64,000 nucleotides of DNA from Lepiota brunneoincarnata (Eukaryota; Basidiomycota; Agaricomycetes; Agaricales; Agaricaceae): assembly GCA_023014365.1 (NCBI GenBank), contig JAEBUN010000001.1, positions 3,658,001 through 3,722,000 on the forward strand. Direction: 5' to 3'. The notes under the pieces are model-generated. The model had not been told where the DNA came from and did not search any database. It saw only the letters and a list, made by a program, of their open reading frames with translations. The first letter of the stretch is position 1; each line of letters opens with the position of its first letter. Below are positions 1-11,100 of the stretch, one piece after another. Made by a program: the position numbers and the translations under genes.

Positions 1-23
1 AAAAAGAATAACTAAACGCTTAC

Positions 24-1587
24 GTGCTCAAGAGAGAATTAGTGTATAATTTCCCAAGTCCAAAGTCCCAAATAAAGTTGCTGAAAAACACGCGTCACTC
101 GTTAGGAGCGAGCCATACATACATACATCCTGCAACTGATACTTACAGCGTTGTTTTCTATTTGGATCGTTTAGCTCTCCGATAAGTTCGTAGCCTTGTT
201 TATACAAAGGGACTCACCGGAGCCAGGACAAAAATAAGGACGTCGGCCGCAGCAGAGATAGCGGTGATCGCTCCGGTTTGAACAGTAACTAATATAACAA
301 ACTTTTAGTAAGATCAACCAAGTTAGGAGGAAACTCTTTTGAAACTCACTTCTCATAATCCTGCTGATATGGTCGTCGGTAGACTTGAACCCCGTCTTTC
401 GCTTATACTAAATCCCGATTGAGTCTTTTGTTTTGATTTGGAATTGTAACACCCTTACCAGTGACCATACAAGGGCGCAGGTAATCACAACATCTCCAGC
501 TGCAGAAGACGCTAGCCAAGTAATAACAGCGCCATGGAACTGTTGAAGCCTCGCGTATTCTGGAATGAGTGTCACTGAGATGGTCGTAGCGATACCACCG
601 ACTAGCACAAACGGGATCAGCTCAGTTCATGACCCTACTTGGGGTGGTTGCTAGCTTACTGAAGGCGCAAACGGCGAAAAAGATGATGGAGGAGTTGATC
701 AAGGCGGATTTGGTGATCACTTTAATTCTCCATGCCATGAACAATTGCACAGGGCTCGATATCATGACCTAAGAATGATTGAATTGAATCAGCTCGGCTT
801 TCGTAAATCAGGGGAGGCAGAGAAGATGATGCGCACCGTGACAATTGGGTCTTGAAAGGGGTAGGCAAAACCTCGGTCAGAGGGGTAATGAGGGGGGATA
901 GATAGCTCCTAAAGCTTACCAGCAGATAACACTAAACGGTACGGGAAGGATAGGAGGAGGAGAACGGGCACCGTGTGAGATTAGGATACAGAATGATTCA
1001 GAACGGAGACGTACTGATTGGGGCTATCGTGACAGCTCGTAGGGATCCTGTCATACTGAGTTTAGTCCAGAGAAGGGTGCGTGTAGGAGGTACCATACCG
1101 TAGCGCTTGACCAGGGGTTCGTACATCATGCCAATGTCAAAGCCCGTGTTCAGGGTCTCCATAATGAACAGATAGAGTACCTAGGCAGTTTCGCTAGTAT
1201 GAGTATTGTTGTGCGTTGTCGACCGTTGATTTCGACTCACGAAGTAACGAATCCATCGTGGGTCTCTGAAGGATAATGTCAGTGGCCGAGATAATCATGG
1301 GCAAAGAAAAAGGCGCACTTCTTGTATGTCTGGTAATAAATGAACGACTTGTTTGGAATTAGCATAGATATCGATCTGTAGGTGTTGCCCCTGCATACCT
1401 GCACAACTAAAACCTAGTCACAAAGTCAGGAAAAGAAGGAGTAAGAGGAAGTCTATACGGTTACTCACGCCATAAAGTATAGTGTTGGCGAAAACGCCAA
1501 TGAGCATAGGACCGAGGCTACAGGAAATGTCAACATCACAAGGGAAACAGGAAGAGCTGGTCCTCACAGAAGGTCGACGCCAGGCAT
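24..1587 (-). CDS. DUF6534-type multi-pass membrane protein, 3' end cut by window edge
   Basis: Reading the minus strand gives a continuous hydrophobic protein of about 290 residues with the layout of fungal DUF6534 membrane proteins: a LGPMLIGV.ANTILYG first helix, a YYQTYKK loop, MAWRIKVITKS, GGIATTISV, KTGFKSTDDHISRIMR and TTLNFIWDF..GKLYTNSLLST near the C terminus. Exons, 5' to 3': 1568-1587, 1469-1517, 1399-1413, 1319-1347, 1241-1265, 1099-1180, 1015-1047, 920-931, 837-850, 673-768, 459-620, 350-407, 218-288, 147-157, 24-80. The last donor (GTAAGC) points to a final exon beyond the left edge. Introns are 50-83 nt. Four exons are only 11-15 nt, yet phases fit throughout. The one unsure junction is between the exons ending near 673 and 620: GTTTGC as donor gives a 52-nt intron in frame, whereas the better-looking GTAAGC at 659 would be out of frame. 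Start MPGVDLL fits the family. Molecular function of the family is unknown. Confidence 0.85.
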
Positions 1588-1623
1588 GGTCGCTATACGT
1601 GGATACAGACCAACACTACCCCG

Positions 1624-1633
1624 CATTTATAAA
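1624..1633 (-). promoter_or_regulatory. TATA-box candidate for the DUF6534 gene
   Basis: CTTTATAAAT reads on the minus strand about 40 nt upstream of the chosen ATG at 1587, implying a very short 5' UTR. Seen in sequence; the role is inferred. Confidence 0.45.
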
Positions 1634-3662
1634 GTGTCCTAAAACCCTCACGTCAAGCTCCATCACCTTCAAAGCCTTTCCGAAAAAGGAATAGAACGTA
1701 TTGCGGAAATTTTCGCGGAAAAAGAAGTATGTTTTAGGAGGTGTCATTTCGCTGCATCCGGGAGAAGACTTCCTTCGATGCCCACTACAAAACCCCCCGA
1801 GAAGTGTGGCGAGGCTTAAGTATCAATCAGGAGCTAGCCATGCTTGTCTCCTATGGGTCAGGGTCTGTAGGATTTGGTATAGGCGTTGAGAGTCCAGTGG
1901 AATAGCGAGGGATGGGGCATCGTTCAACTGGATAGTACGCGGAGAGATCAGAGAAGCGACTTTGCTTCAAAGGATGAGTGATATACACCCTTGATAAGAA
2001 CAGGACTCCTAGCCGTGACCGGTTGCGTCGCGGGGTTGTGGTTGACACTGACCCCGTTTGGTAAAGTCATTTCTCTAAATAGGCGACATTGGAAGGTTTC
2101 TGGGGTAAGTCACAGGATCTACGAAGATTCAGAAAACCAACAGACATACAATACAGCAGAAGGAAAAAAACACAACGCTACATATAATCCCCGAGGTGAC
2201 ACCGGCCAAGACAAAGGAAGGCGCGGCGACTGGTCTTCCAATTCTCGGTTTTCGTCAAGCGGCAATATTTAAGGAGCTGTTTGTTCACACGACATGAACG
2301 CATGTATGTTATCACTCCACCCATAAGCTTCGCACTTGGCTGGAACCTGCGTCTGCGAACCTCGTTATGAGTCTGTGGGTCGTCGGCTTGGAACAAGTCC
2401 AGGGTCGCATGACGTGTTCGCAGAGAAAAAAAATATCACGCTTGCGATAACGTCACACGCCAAAACCAACCTTCCAAGGCGAACGTCACACTTGGCAAGA
2501 TTTGGAACTCGAGCAACTCTGGGCGCTGGCCTGCTCAGCACACTCGCGCGAAGCGACCGGACCTCTCGACGCCCTGCAAGAGTCTGCCCAGAAGCATCGG
2601 GTGAGGTACTCGACCCTGGCTAGACTTGAACTGAGGGGTGAGTCACATAGTCCCGCCAGAAAATTTATTGACAACTTTTGGCTATTTTTATTTCTGTACA
2701 TTCCCCATCCCCATTTTTTTGTGTGGGCGCAGTTCTTGAAGCCTTTTAAGCGCTGAGCCGTAGCTGATCAAGCTACTCTGACAACAATTGATTATTTCCC
2801 ACAAATCTACTTTCAATCCACCTTCTCCCCGCCAGGCATCTGATATCAGATTTTCAGGCTTTCAGGGGTGCCCATAGCCGAGAGCTGTCCCTTGTTACCC
2901 TCTAGCTAACAGGGATCCTACACTGGCAGTTCACTCGGAAACAAACAGGTGTTAAGGAATTGCCAAGGGCTTATGATCGCGGAACTTGATCTTGGAGCCT
3001 GGCGGTGCTCGAAAATGAGTGGTTAACTTTAGCCCCCTCTCTCGTGGGCGCATGACATCGGACCGCCCATCCATGTCAGCAACTCCACATCGCGAAAAAT
3101 TCTGCAGAGGACCAGATTCCTGTTCGGGCCAGTTCTCACAACTTCCCAGCGACGAGTGAGCCTTGGATGACTTTGACCGGCAGGGCTCAAGCACATGGTA
3201 ATTGGCGCCAACAAACTATTCCCTCGTGCAAGTTGGTATGTATATGGGTGTAATTCATGTGCGGGGTTGGGATCATGACCGAATCGGCCGTGATGGCTTA
3301 ATGTGCTCGGCCGTTGTTCGATATATCGTGTTTCCCGGGTTACCTTAGGGGACCGGGTTTGCGCCTTCGAAGACGATTCAGGATGTTCTCGACTTTTTAC
3401 GGCCCGCGATTTCATCGCCTCCCTGCATCAGGCTGGTTTCATTCGGGGTAAATCCCCATGATTGAACAAGGGTCGTCGTGACAAAGGACGCCTATTTTAC
3501 ATATTGGAGTTTATTCAAGGTTGACCCTGAGCGATTGGGTTTTGGCTCAGCGGTGTTATAAGACCGCACAGCTCCCAAGCTGATGTCTTGTCTGTCGCCT
3601 CATTCCCCTCACCTTTTTCATCCTCTTTGTGCCCTCACCTTCAATGTGCTGAACAGTCGGCT
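1634..3662. other. Intergenic, no gene recognised
   Basis: Only short open frames without recognisable motifs are present. I see no tRNA, no transposon ends and no convincing splice-linked reading frame. Confidence 0.4.
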
Positions 3663-5991
3663 ATGTACTCAAGAAGAAAGTATTGGAATCATTGGCGCGG
3701 GACCTGCGGGTCTCATCACGGCTTATACTCTGATCAAAGACGGATTCAAAAACACACAATTGATAACTCGAGATAGTGGACCTGGTGGCGTTTGGGCAAA
3801 GGAACGTGTGTATCCAGGGCTGTCACTTAACAAGTGGGTCTCATGTCGCAACCACGGGCTCTGAATGAACAAAGCTGATCATCACACTCTGCAGCGTGCA
3901 CGGCCAGCTGCGCTTTTCACCTATGGAAATGGATCTCCCTCCGGACGCAGAAAAAACAGGTGCAAGACTTACCGGGGAAGTCATGTCTGACTACATGGAA
4001 GCCTTCGCCAACAAATTCCTTCGGGGACACATCAGGTGCAAAACTGAAGTGTTGGCTATTAAGCGCAGGGAGAACAACAATGGCTGGGTTGTCCAGGTCG
4101 AAGATTTAACCACAAACACAATTTCAGATCTCCACTTTTCAAAAATCGTCCTCTGTACTGGTGTAAGTTTCGTACGGACGACCCTTTCGTTTTCCTTAAT
4201 TTCTTACATGTCAGGGTATAGGGTTGCAGTGTCCCCAGTATTCCATCATACCTCTCCCCCCATGCCGCAGAAGCCTCTCGTTACCGCGGCCTCGTTCTAC
4301 ATTCATCCCGGTTCAGTCGGGAACTCCCTAATATTCTCGCGACTGTCAAGCCCACTCAGTTGGGATCGAATTTAGACACGGGAGCCGTAGTCATCATCGG
4401 TTGCGGCAAATCTGCCCAAGAGTATGTCATCCCTAATATTAATTTGCTAATTGTTCACCATATGCTTCCACGTTTTTGCTGCGCGCTGCAAGCATGTCGG
4501 CATACCTTACCAATCAGGGAAGAAAAGTTGCCGTGGTGTTTGAACAACTCGAAACGTTCCTTGCGGCCCCGAAGCCAGCTCCTGCGTGTATGCGAAAGAG
4601 CAGGTAATGGTCAGCTTCCTGGAACAACTTGTCGACTTGACACTCACTACTTTCCGTTCCCTCATCAAGATTCTTTTCCGTCCTCTCTCCATACATCACC
4701 TTGCGGTCACGTCTCGAGTAAGATCTCTATCCCTCCACAAAAAGACATCTGGACCTTATGCGCGTGACAAGACGGTTTCTCCATAAAACATGGCTCGGGT
4801 CGCGGTTTGTTCATTTCATGTTCAACAGTATCGGCCAGCGTGGTGTACGTGTAAACCACACATATCCGAAGCCTTCACCTCACAAACTGACCCCCCCCTT
4901 GCGAAAAGTTCCGTATCTTCAACCTCCCAAGAGACTCCCCGTTGCGAAACGTTCAGCCGTTCTTCTGGAATTCGCGCGTCAACGATGAAGGAGTCGCACG
5001 TCCGACATCCTTCTTTACCCTCGCAACCAATGGCCTCATTGACTTGCACTGCTCCTGCACGTGCCATAGGCTACGGGGAAGATGGCCGCTCCATCATACT
5101 CAACAATGGGAAGAAAGTTCCTGCGGACGTGGTTATCCTCGCAACTGGATACCGATCTTCCTGGGAGAACATATTTGATGGTGCGACATCTTTCCCCTTC
5201 CTGATCAAGTTATAAACACTGATTTTCTTTTTTTTTTTGGCGTGGCACAGAGCAAACTGCCGAGGAGCTTGGTATCCATAGACACGTCCTACCACCTTCA
5301 GCTCTTGCCAACGATGAATGGGCATCCTACCATTCTCTGCTGTAACCCACCACCACACAATTGCTCCGATGAAGATGAGGGAAAAGACACAAAACCACCA
5401 CCACCATCACCACCCCAAGCATCCTCAATTTACCGTGGCATCGTCCCCGCAGGGAACATTAATAAAAGGGACTTTGCCATCAACGGTGCCATCGTACGTG
5501 CCTATTTTATCCGTCTCTCACAAGTATATAACGTATGTATGGGGCATGTGACAAAGCTTTCTGGAAATAACGGCTATGTATTCGAAGTCGTCGCGCACTG
5601 GATCTCATCCTATTTCCTCGGCGACAAAATCCGACTCCCATCAACACCCGAAACAGCACTAGAAGAAACAGACCGATACAGCGCCTGGTGCGAGAAACGG
5701 TTCCCTGGGATACTAGGGTCGATGAACGAGAGCATCGCTGCGGCGCTTCATCTGTGGTCGTGAGTTTGATTTATATTATTAAAAAGGTGGATGGAATTGA
5801 TGATGGCTGATGCACTGGATTTGTCCTGTAGATGGCCTCAAGCAACCGACGAACTTCTCGAAGATATGCATCTACCTAGTGTACGTAGTGGTGGGTGGTG
5901 GTTCAACTGGATATTCAAGGTCGTCGATCTTACGGAGATCAAAACGCTTTCTGAGGAGCGGAAAGTACTGCGAGATGCTGGTCGACTCTAA
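3663..5991 (+). CDS. Flavin-containing monooxygenase (FMO/BVMO-like), 10 exons, with frame offsets
   Basis: An FAD- and NADPH-binding monooxygenase. The first Rossmann motif GIIGAGPAGL is at 3687-3716, GPGGVW follows, the second nucleotide-binding motif IIGCGKSAQ is at 4393-4419, and the ATGYRSSW motif is near 5140. The C-terminal part has the NGY.FEVVAHWISSYFL and RSGG blocks of fungal FMO-like proteins. Exons: 3663-3833, 3895-4162, 4222-4421, 4493-4603, 4670-4717, 4772-4844, 4909-5180, 5251-5493, 5557-5759, 5832-5991; all introns are GT-AG. The reading frame steps by +1 inside two exons, near 5047 (after NGLID) and near 5340 (after ASYHSLL), where protein similarity continues in the next frame. 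The start is unsure: the ATG at 3663 needs another +1 step to reach GIIGAG, while an in-frame ATG at 3583 would add 26 unlikely residues. Substrate cannot be told from sequence. It may be a pseudogene or carry assembly errors. Confidence 0.85.
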
Positions 5992-6080
5992 TAAAGGATC
6001 TAGGGGTCTTTGTATATCATGGGTTATGTGAAGACTTTGTGCATACAGCTACGCTATGGCTATGAATAGATTCACGTTGT

Positions 6081-7959
6081 TCACAAGTGCCCAGGTCCTT
6101 TGAATCCCTCATCAACTGTATCACCGAGCCCAGCGACACGGACTACCGACGAAGGCTGCGCAGAATCCCTCACGACGGCTACACCTGGAACCGTGATAGC
6201 AACTACTACCCCAGGGGGAAGTTGTAGTGGTGACATCGTCAACTCGTCGAGCTCCTTCGTACCTGAGATCGTCCTCGTGCTAGGCAAGATAGTCGGCGTA
6301 TCTGGAGTCTGTTGCGCCTTCTCAGTGTCATGTAGAAGCAGGGCATCCGTCTCCAACAGTCTTGTCCTCCTCCTATATCGCCTTCCCCTGCTACCTCGGA
6401 GCCCTGTGATGTCAAAGGGTCTAATTCCTGTCCCTCTCTGAGTCCCTCCTAGCGCCGTTAGTGCATCCATCTGCACTCCCAAACCTATCCCTAGACCATC
6501 CTTCGCACGCACAAGCAGAGGGTTTATCGTCATCAAAGTACCAGCAGCAGGTCCCACCTCCACCCTCCTTCCCCTCCTTCCCCTCACCCTCATCCACCAC
6601 ACCTCCATCTCCACCCTCGCCGAGCCTCTCGAACGTCGCCACACACTTGGTCAAAGGCGAACTCCTACGAAGCACCGCCGCTGCTACCTCAACTCCATTC
6701 TTCCCTCCCCCCTCACCCATTGCATCCGCTGCTATACGCTCGCTCAGCGGTATTGTCGGGGACATGTTCTGCTTAAGCCGGGAATACAAGAAACGATAGT
6801 CCCGTTTTTCAAACTCCAAGTCGACTCCTTCCTTGTCCTTGGGTCCCAATACAGTTTCGATTTTCTATCAAAGCCTGAGCCGTGAATTCAGAAAAAGAAA
6901 TCATAAAGAAAACTCACAGCAACAGGTGAACAGCTCCCCGAAATCAATGCATTTTTCCCCAAACCTTCTAGTCCATCATCGTACCCCGGCAAAAGCGGGG
7001 AAGTACTCGGCGAACACATTGTCGAATAATTATCTTCTCGACACTGTAGCTGCTGCCATGCCCCCGGCTCGGGCGAAGGCGTGTATCCACCTCCACCAGG
7101 GTTGGTGGTAGTAGTAGTAGCATTCGTTGTAGTCGTCATGGTCGCGGTCGTCGGCAAAACAACCGAGCTGGGGGTACTAGGACTCGTCAAATTCGTACCA
7201 CTAACCAAAGGCGACGCGTGGAGCCTAAACGACTTGTCAGGACGTAACGCGAACGGAACTTCGAAAAACGGTTGGCTCTCCTCCCCCGACCCTCCCTTCT
7301 CGTCTGGCGCTTCCCGTCTGTCCCCCTGTTTATCATCACAGTCACCCTTCCCGACGAACTGGGGCTGAGGAGATGAATCCGTGTTGGTGTGACTGCTGCT
7401 GCTGGTACCCCGCCCGCGGGGTCCGAGTTATGGGATCTTGTCGTCATACCTCCTCTAGCTCCAGGGTACACCAGTCTCCTAACCGAGCATTTTCAATCCA
7501 TCCGTTCCACTCCAGAGAGAGGGGAGAAACCCACCTGACTATCACCAAAGCTAGGCGAGATAAATGACTCCAACAACGGACTGGCCCCAAACAACTTGGT
7601 GGTAGTGGTACTGCCGGCACCCTGACTTTTCGGACTTTTCGAATGACTCTGGGACATGATGATCCGCTTCGAAAGTTCGACTACAGGACTTGAACTGCGC
7701 TGGCATCGGCATCGGTGGGGACTGTTGTCGAGATAAAATGGAGTCAGAATACGGGCGTACTGAAATGGCAAAGCAACTACTCACATTTCGAATTCCATGC
7801 AACCCCAATCCAACGAGGCATTTCGAAGAGGAGGTCGGGTTCGCCATAGGTTAGAAAGAGTAAAACAGAGGTTGAATATACGCGCCCCAACGAACTCGAA
7901 CCCCCGTCTTTTATAAAACTTACCAACTTTGACACCCGGCCGGGTCCAAACGAGCACAC
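6081..7959 (-). CDS. Unrecognised low-complexity protein, several exons
   Basis: Minus-strand frames continue one another across plausible introns. One block ends at 7535 in ..LESFISPSFGDSQ with a GTGGGT donor. A Thr/Gly/Pro-rich block runs from about 7300 to 6918 with a GTGAGT donor. A block from 6874 contains RDYRFLYSRLKQN and ISLSER-like text followed by a Glu/Gly-rich stretch. The C terminus is read to a stop at 6081. Between the Glu/Gly-rich stretch and the C-terminal block the frame steps by +1 near 6555-6600. The N-terminal part (..TYGEPDLLFEMPRWIGVAW..) lies at 7850-7800, but its junction to the next block is not solved. I do not recognise the family; the protein looks largely disordered. 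It is tail-to-head downstream of RCE1, whose stop is at 8057. Confidence 0.4.
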
Positions 7960-8056
7960 AAGGACGTGCTTAGGAGGCAGGCAGGACTCGAATCACTGAT
8001 CAGCTAATCTCATTGGGATAACAACGCGTCTATAAACAGGAACGCCTCTGACATAA

Positions 8057-9259
8057 TTACGACCAATAAAAAGATCCGGGGGTATTAGTCCACCTGGGAA
8101 GGGTATACACAAACCCAACAATACCCAAACCATACGCTAGCCCAATCACTAAAAATTCGTCAGATTCTGCTTTCTTCTGTTATAAAAATAAGAACTCACA
8201 AAACCTGCGACGGGGGAACATCCGCATCTCGTATGCAATCTGCGGAAATCCCATAAAATTGCAAAACATGTGTGCGGAGAGGGCGGGGTAGAACGAGGAT
8301 GTGCGGAGGAAGAGATAAGCGGTATAACATCCAAAGAGGGTTGTGTATGCGAGTTGGAAGACTGGAAAACATGGAGGCGCGTATGAGTAAACGAAAGCCA
8401 AGGGTACGTAGGGGGGTGAACGTACGAATGGTGGTTAGTGCATGAAGGGCGGCTTGGGAGGTGCGACCGTAGCGGTTAAAAATCTCCCAGGCATGGTGGA
8501 CGTGTGCTAATTATATAGCAATGTGTTAGCACACAAAACATATAGCTATGAAGATAGTTAAGCCATGCCTAGACCAAATGAGAGAGGGCTGAGAAAGATG
8601 AGCTGGGGCTTGGAGACTGCCAGCGAGATGAAGCACGGAGAGGATACAGCTTCGAAAGACAATCTCTTCTGTCGGTGGTGCCTGAATTTGTTTCCATTCA
8701 GCTCTTGTGTCTTATCAAGAGAGAGGGGGGGGGGGGGGGGGGCAAACGCACAAAAATAACGTTCCTCATTCCCTGCCACGGTGAAAAGAGTTTGACGGAT
8801 GTGTTTTTCGTAGGACCAATGTTGCTGAAAGGGCAGTGTGCCGCCCAACGACATCGCGCAAAGCGGGCCGAGGAACAAAACAGGCGCGATGAGATGTGGA
8901 CGAAGGGTGTTCCAATTGATCTCGAGACCATTGGTCAACCCGAGTCTCTCCAGCAAAGTCCCATAATGTCTGATTCGGGGTATCAATAACGTGGTCAAAA
9001 AAAAAAACGAAACAAACGGGAAGCAACTCACGGCATTCTCATGGTCCTTTAACACAATCCAGACACCGGCACAACAGACGACGCTGGCAAGACTGACGGC
9101 AACGAGACGTGCGCGGATGACGTCTGGATGGTCTCTGCCTCCTCGTAGACCATTACTACGTGCTTTTGAGGAGACGTAGATGGATCCGACGTAGATAGCC
9201 GAAAAGACAAAGGAGAGGATATGGGCTGTACCAGGAGAGGGACGAGAAGAAGTGATCAT
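8057..9259 (-). CDS. RCE1: CAAX prenyl protease 2 (Rce1), with frame offsets
   Basis: Rce1 is the ER-membrane glutamate protease that removes the AAX tripeptide from prenylated CAAX proteins such as Ras. The three family blocks with the catalytic residues are present: TEEIVFRSC (Glu pair, near 8670), AHVHHAWEIFNRYG (His, near 8500) and HMFCNFMG (His/Asn, near 8260), among several hydrophobic segments. Exons: 9032-9259, 8752-8969, 8575-8681, 8426-8506, 8200-8361, 8057-8148. The acceptor, donor and phase fit at exons 3-6. Three places are off by +1: the exon 1/2 junction (GTGAGT donor, phase 0 joined to phase 2), near 8805 (between HWSYE and LFSPWQGMRN) and near 8620 (between LHLAG and VSKPQLIF). 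Either the sequence contains indel errors or the gene is broken. The start at 9259 is 107 bp from the divergent GLO3 start. Confidence 0.85.
8725..8742. repeat. G18 homopolymer inside RCE1 intron 2
   Basis: An uninterrupted run of 18 G on the plus strand, so 18 C in the transcript, early in the intron between RCE1 exons 2 and 3. Runs of this length are error-prone in sequencing and unstable in replication. Confidence 0.9.
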
Positions 9260-9366
9260 TGAATTTTAAAAAAAGAACAAAAATTTGAATATATCGTGTA
9301 TTACATAATGAGTCTCCGTTAATGTGCCACGATATCGCATCTTCCTTGAACCTGACCAACATCACC
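9260..9366. promoter_or_regulatory. Bidirectional promoter region RCE1/GLO3
   Basis: Only 107 bp separate the divergent start codons at 9259 (-) and 9367 (+). The stretch is AT-rich, with GAATTTTAAAAAAAG and ATATATCGTG-type text. Shared regulation is inferred from geometry alone. Confidence 0.45.
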
Positions 9367-11047
9367 ATGGCTGACCCATCCAAGCAGGAGACAGAACAAA
9401 TATTTTCTGTTCTCAAGTCACAGAGAGCCAACAAAGTATGTTCATATCCGTGATTACTTATCTCCTCGTCTTGACACTTTTTTTGTCAGTCCTGCTTTGA
9501 TTGCAACGCCCGCAATCCAACATGGTCCAGCGTCACTTTTGGGGTGTACATCTGCCTCGACTGTTCCAGCGTACACAGAAACATGGGTGTCCACATCAGC
9601 TTTGTTAGGTCCATTATCTTCCCCCCTCATCTTACTCTTTCCGTTGCTTATCGCCTCGTTTAGGTCAACAAACCTGGACAGTTGGCAGCTCAACCAGCTC
9701 CGCACAATGAAAGTCGGAGGTAACGCATCCGCAACCGACTTTTACACCAAACACGGCGGAGCAAGCTTGCTCACCGATTCGGATACAAAGAAAAAGTACA
9801 CCAGCCGCTGTCGCAGAGCTCTACAAAGAAGAACTAGCACGTCGTGTCAAGGACGACACTCTTCGGTATCCGCTCTTCTATTTCCTCCGCGGCCCATCCC
9901 AAAAGCTAACCTACACTTCCCTTCTGCAGATTCCCCAACCGCATTGGCGTAGATGGCCTTGAAACGCCCGCACAGCCTAAATCCGACCCGGCAGCCGAAG
10001 ACGATTTCTTCACTTCTTGGTCTAAGCCCGCTACACCCAAAAACCTGTCTGCATCGAGTACCCCTGCTCGCGTCGCAACCCCCCCAGTTATCGGCCGTGG
10101 TGCATCTGTCTCTTCTGCCACTTCCGCCTCTACCACCACCACCACCACCACCACCACCACCACCAGCACTGGCACGACCTCCCCACCCGCTGCCACCTCC
10201 CCTCGCATCATCACCTCTTCCTCCTGCCGCCCGTCCAGCCCGTCTCGGCGCAGGCACCTCCAGACTCTCTTCAACCACCAACTCAACCGCCAGCACTTCA
10301 ACACCAACCAACAGCGCGGCCAAAAAGGGTAAACTTGGACTCGGAGCACAAAAGGCCAAGGCAGTCGACTTTGCTGCTGCAGAGCGCAAGGCGCGCGAAG
10401 AGGAAGAACGAATCAAACAATTAGGTTATGATCGTGAACGCGAAGAAGCCGAGGGAAAGGTTCGAAAAGAAGCTGAAGCGCTTAAGAAGGCACAGGAAAT
10501 TGGTCCTCAATCAAAGTCTTCGATTACCACTCCCGCTACTGCAAGTAAAACGCAAGGCAAGCCTCAGCAAAATGCGGCGTTTCCCCGTCTTGGATTCGGT
10601 GCGATTCCAGGGGCAGGTGCTGCTGCTGCTGTAACAGCCGCGAGTGTGTCATTACCGAGCAACACAAAACCAGTTGCCGACGATTCGCCTACGACCGCGC
10701 GAGATCGGTTCGGGGGTCAAAAGGCGATTTCGTCTGATATGTATTTTGAGCGGAATGCGTATGATCCAGTTGCGACGAATGAAGCGCAGACGCGGTTACA
10801 GTCTTTCCAGGGAGCAACGAGCATATCGTCGAATCAGTACTTTGGACGTGAGGAAGAAGAAGAGGGGGTTTTGGATCGGAATGGAGGTTTACTTGGGGAT
10901 GGGAGTCTTGCGGGGATTGAGAGTGCTGCGAAGGATGCCATGTCGAGGATTCTTGCGAATCCTGACGTGCAGAATGTAGGAGAGAGTATTCGGGCGGGTG
11001 CGCTGAAATTGAGTGACTATCTAGCGTCGATGTCGATGGACCGATGA
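9367..11047 (+). CDS. GLO3: ADP-ribosylation factor GTPase-activating protein, Glo3/ArfGAP2-3 type
   Basis: Glo3 stimulates GTP hydrolysis on Arf1 and couples to COPI coat function at the Golgi. The N terminus has the ArfGAP zinc finger [15 protein letters not shown] followed by [16 protein letters not shown], which includes the arginine finger. The C terminus has the two tandem Glo3 motifs [14 protein letters not shown] and [11 protein letters not shown]. Exons: 9367-9435, 9490-9608, 9664-9865, 9930-11047. The middle is Ser/Thr/Pro-rich with a run of about 12 ACC codons (10130-10167), then a charged coiled-coil stretch around [19 protein letters not shown]. Frame steps by +1 occur near 9805 (before [14 protein letters not shown]) and somewhere around 10215-10235. 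Both sides of each step match the family, so the gene is either mis-sequenced or inactive. Confidence 0.88.
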
Positions 11048-11100
11048 TAATAACCGTAGATAGCTAACGTGGGAAATTCTGGTTTTGTACTCCAACCACC

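Noticed and set aside
2502..2756. Plus-strand 84-codon frame as a gene
   Set aside because: Two overlapping frames of similar length on both strands and no recognisable feature; likely chance.
7880..7960. tRNA-like text on the minus strand (GGGTTCGAGTTC)
   Set aside because: The T-arm stem does not pair, and no D-arm or acceptor stem can be drawn.
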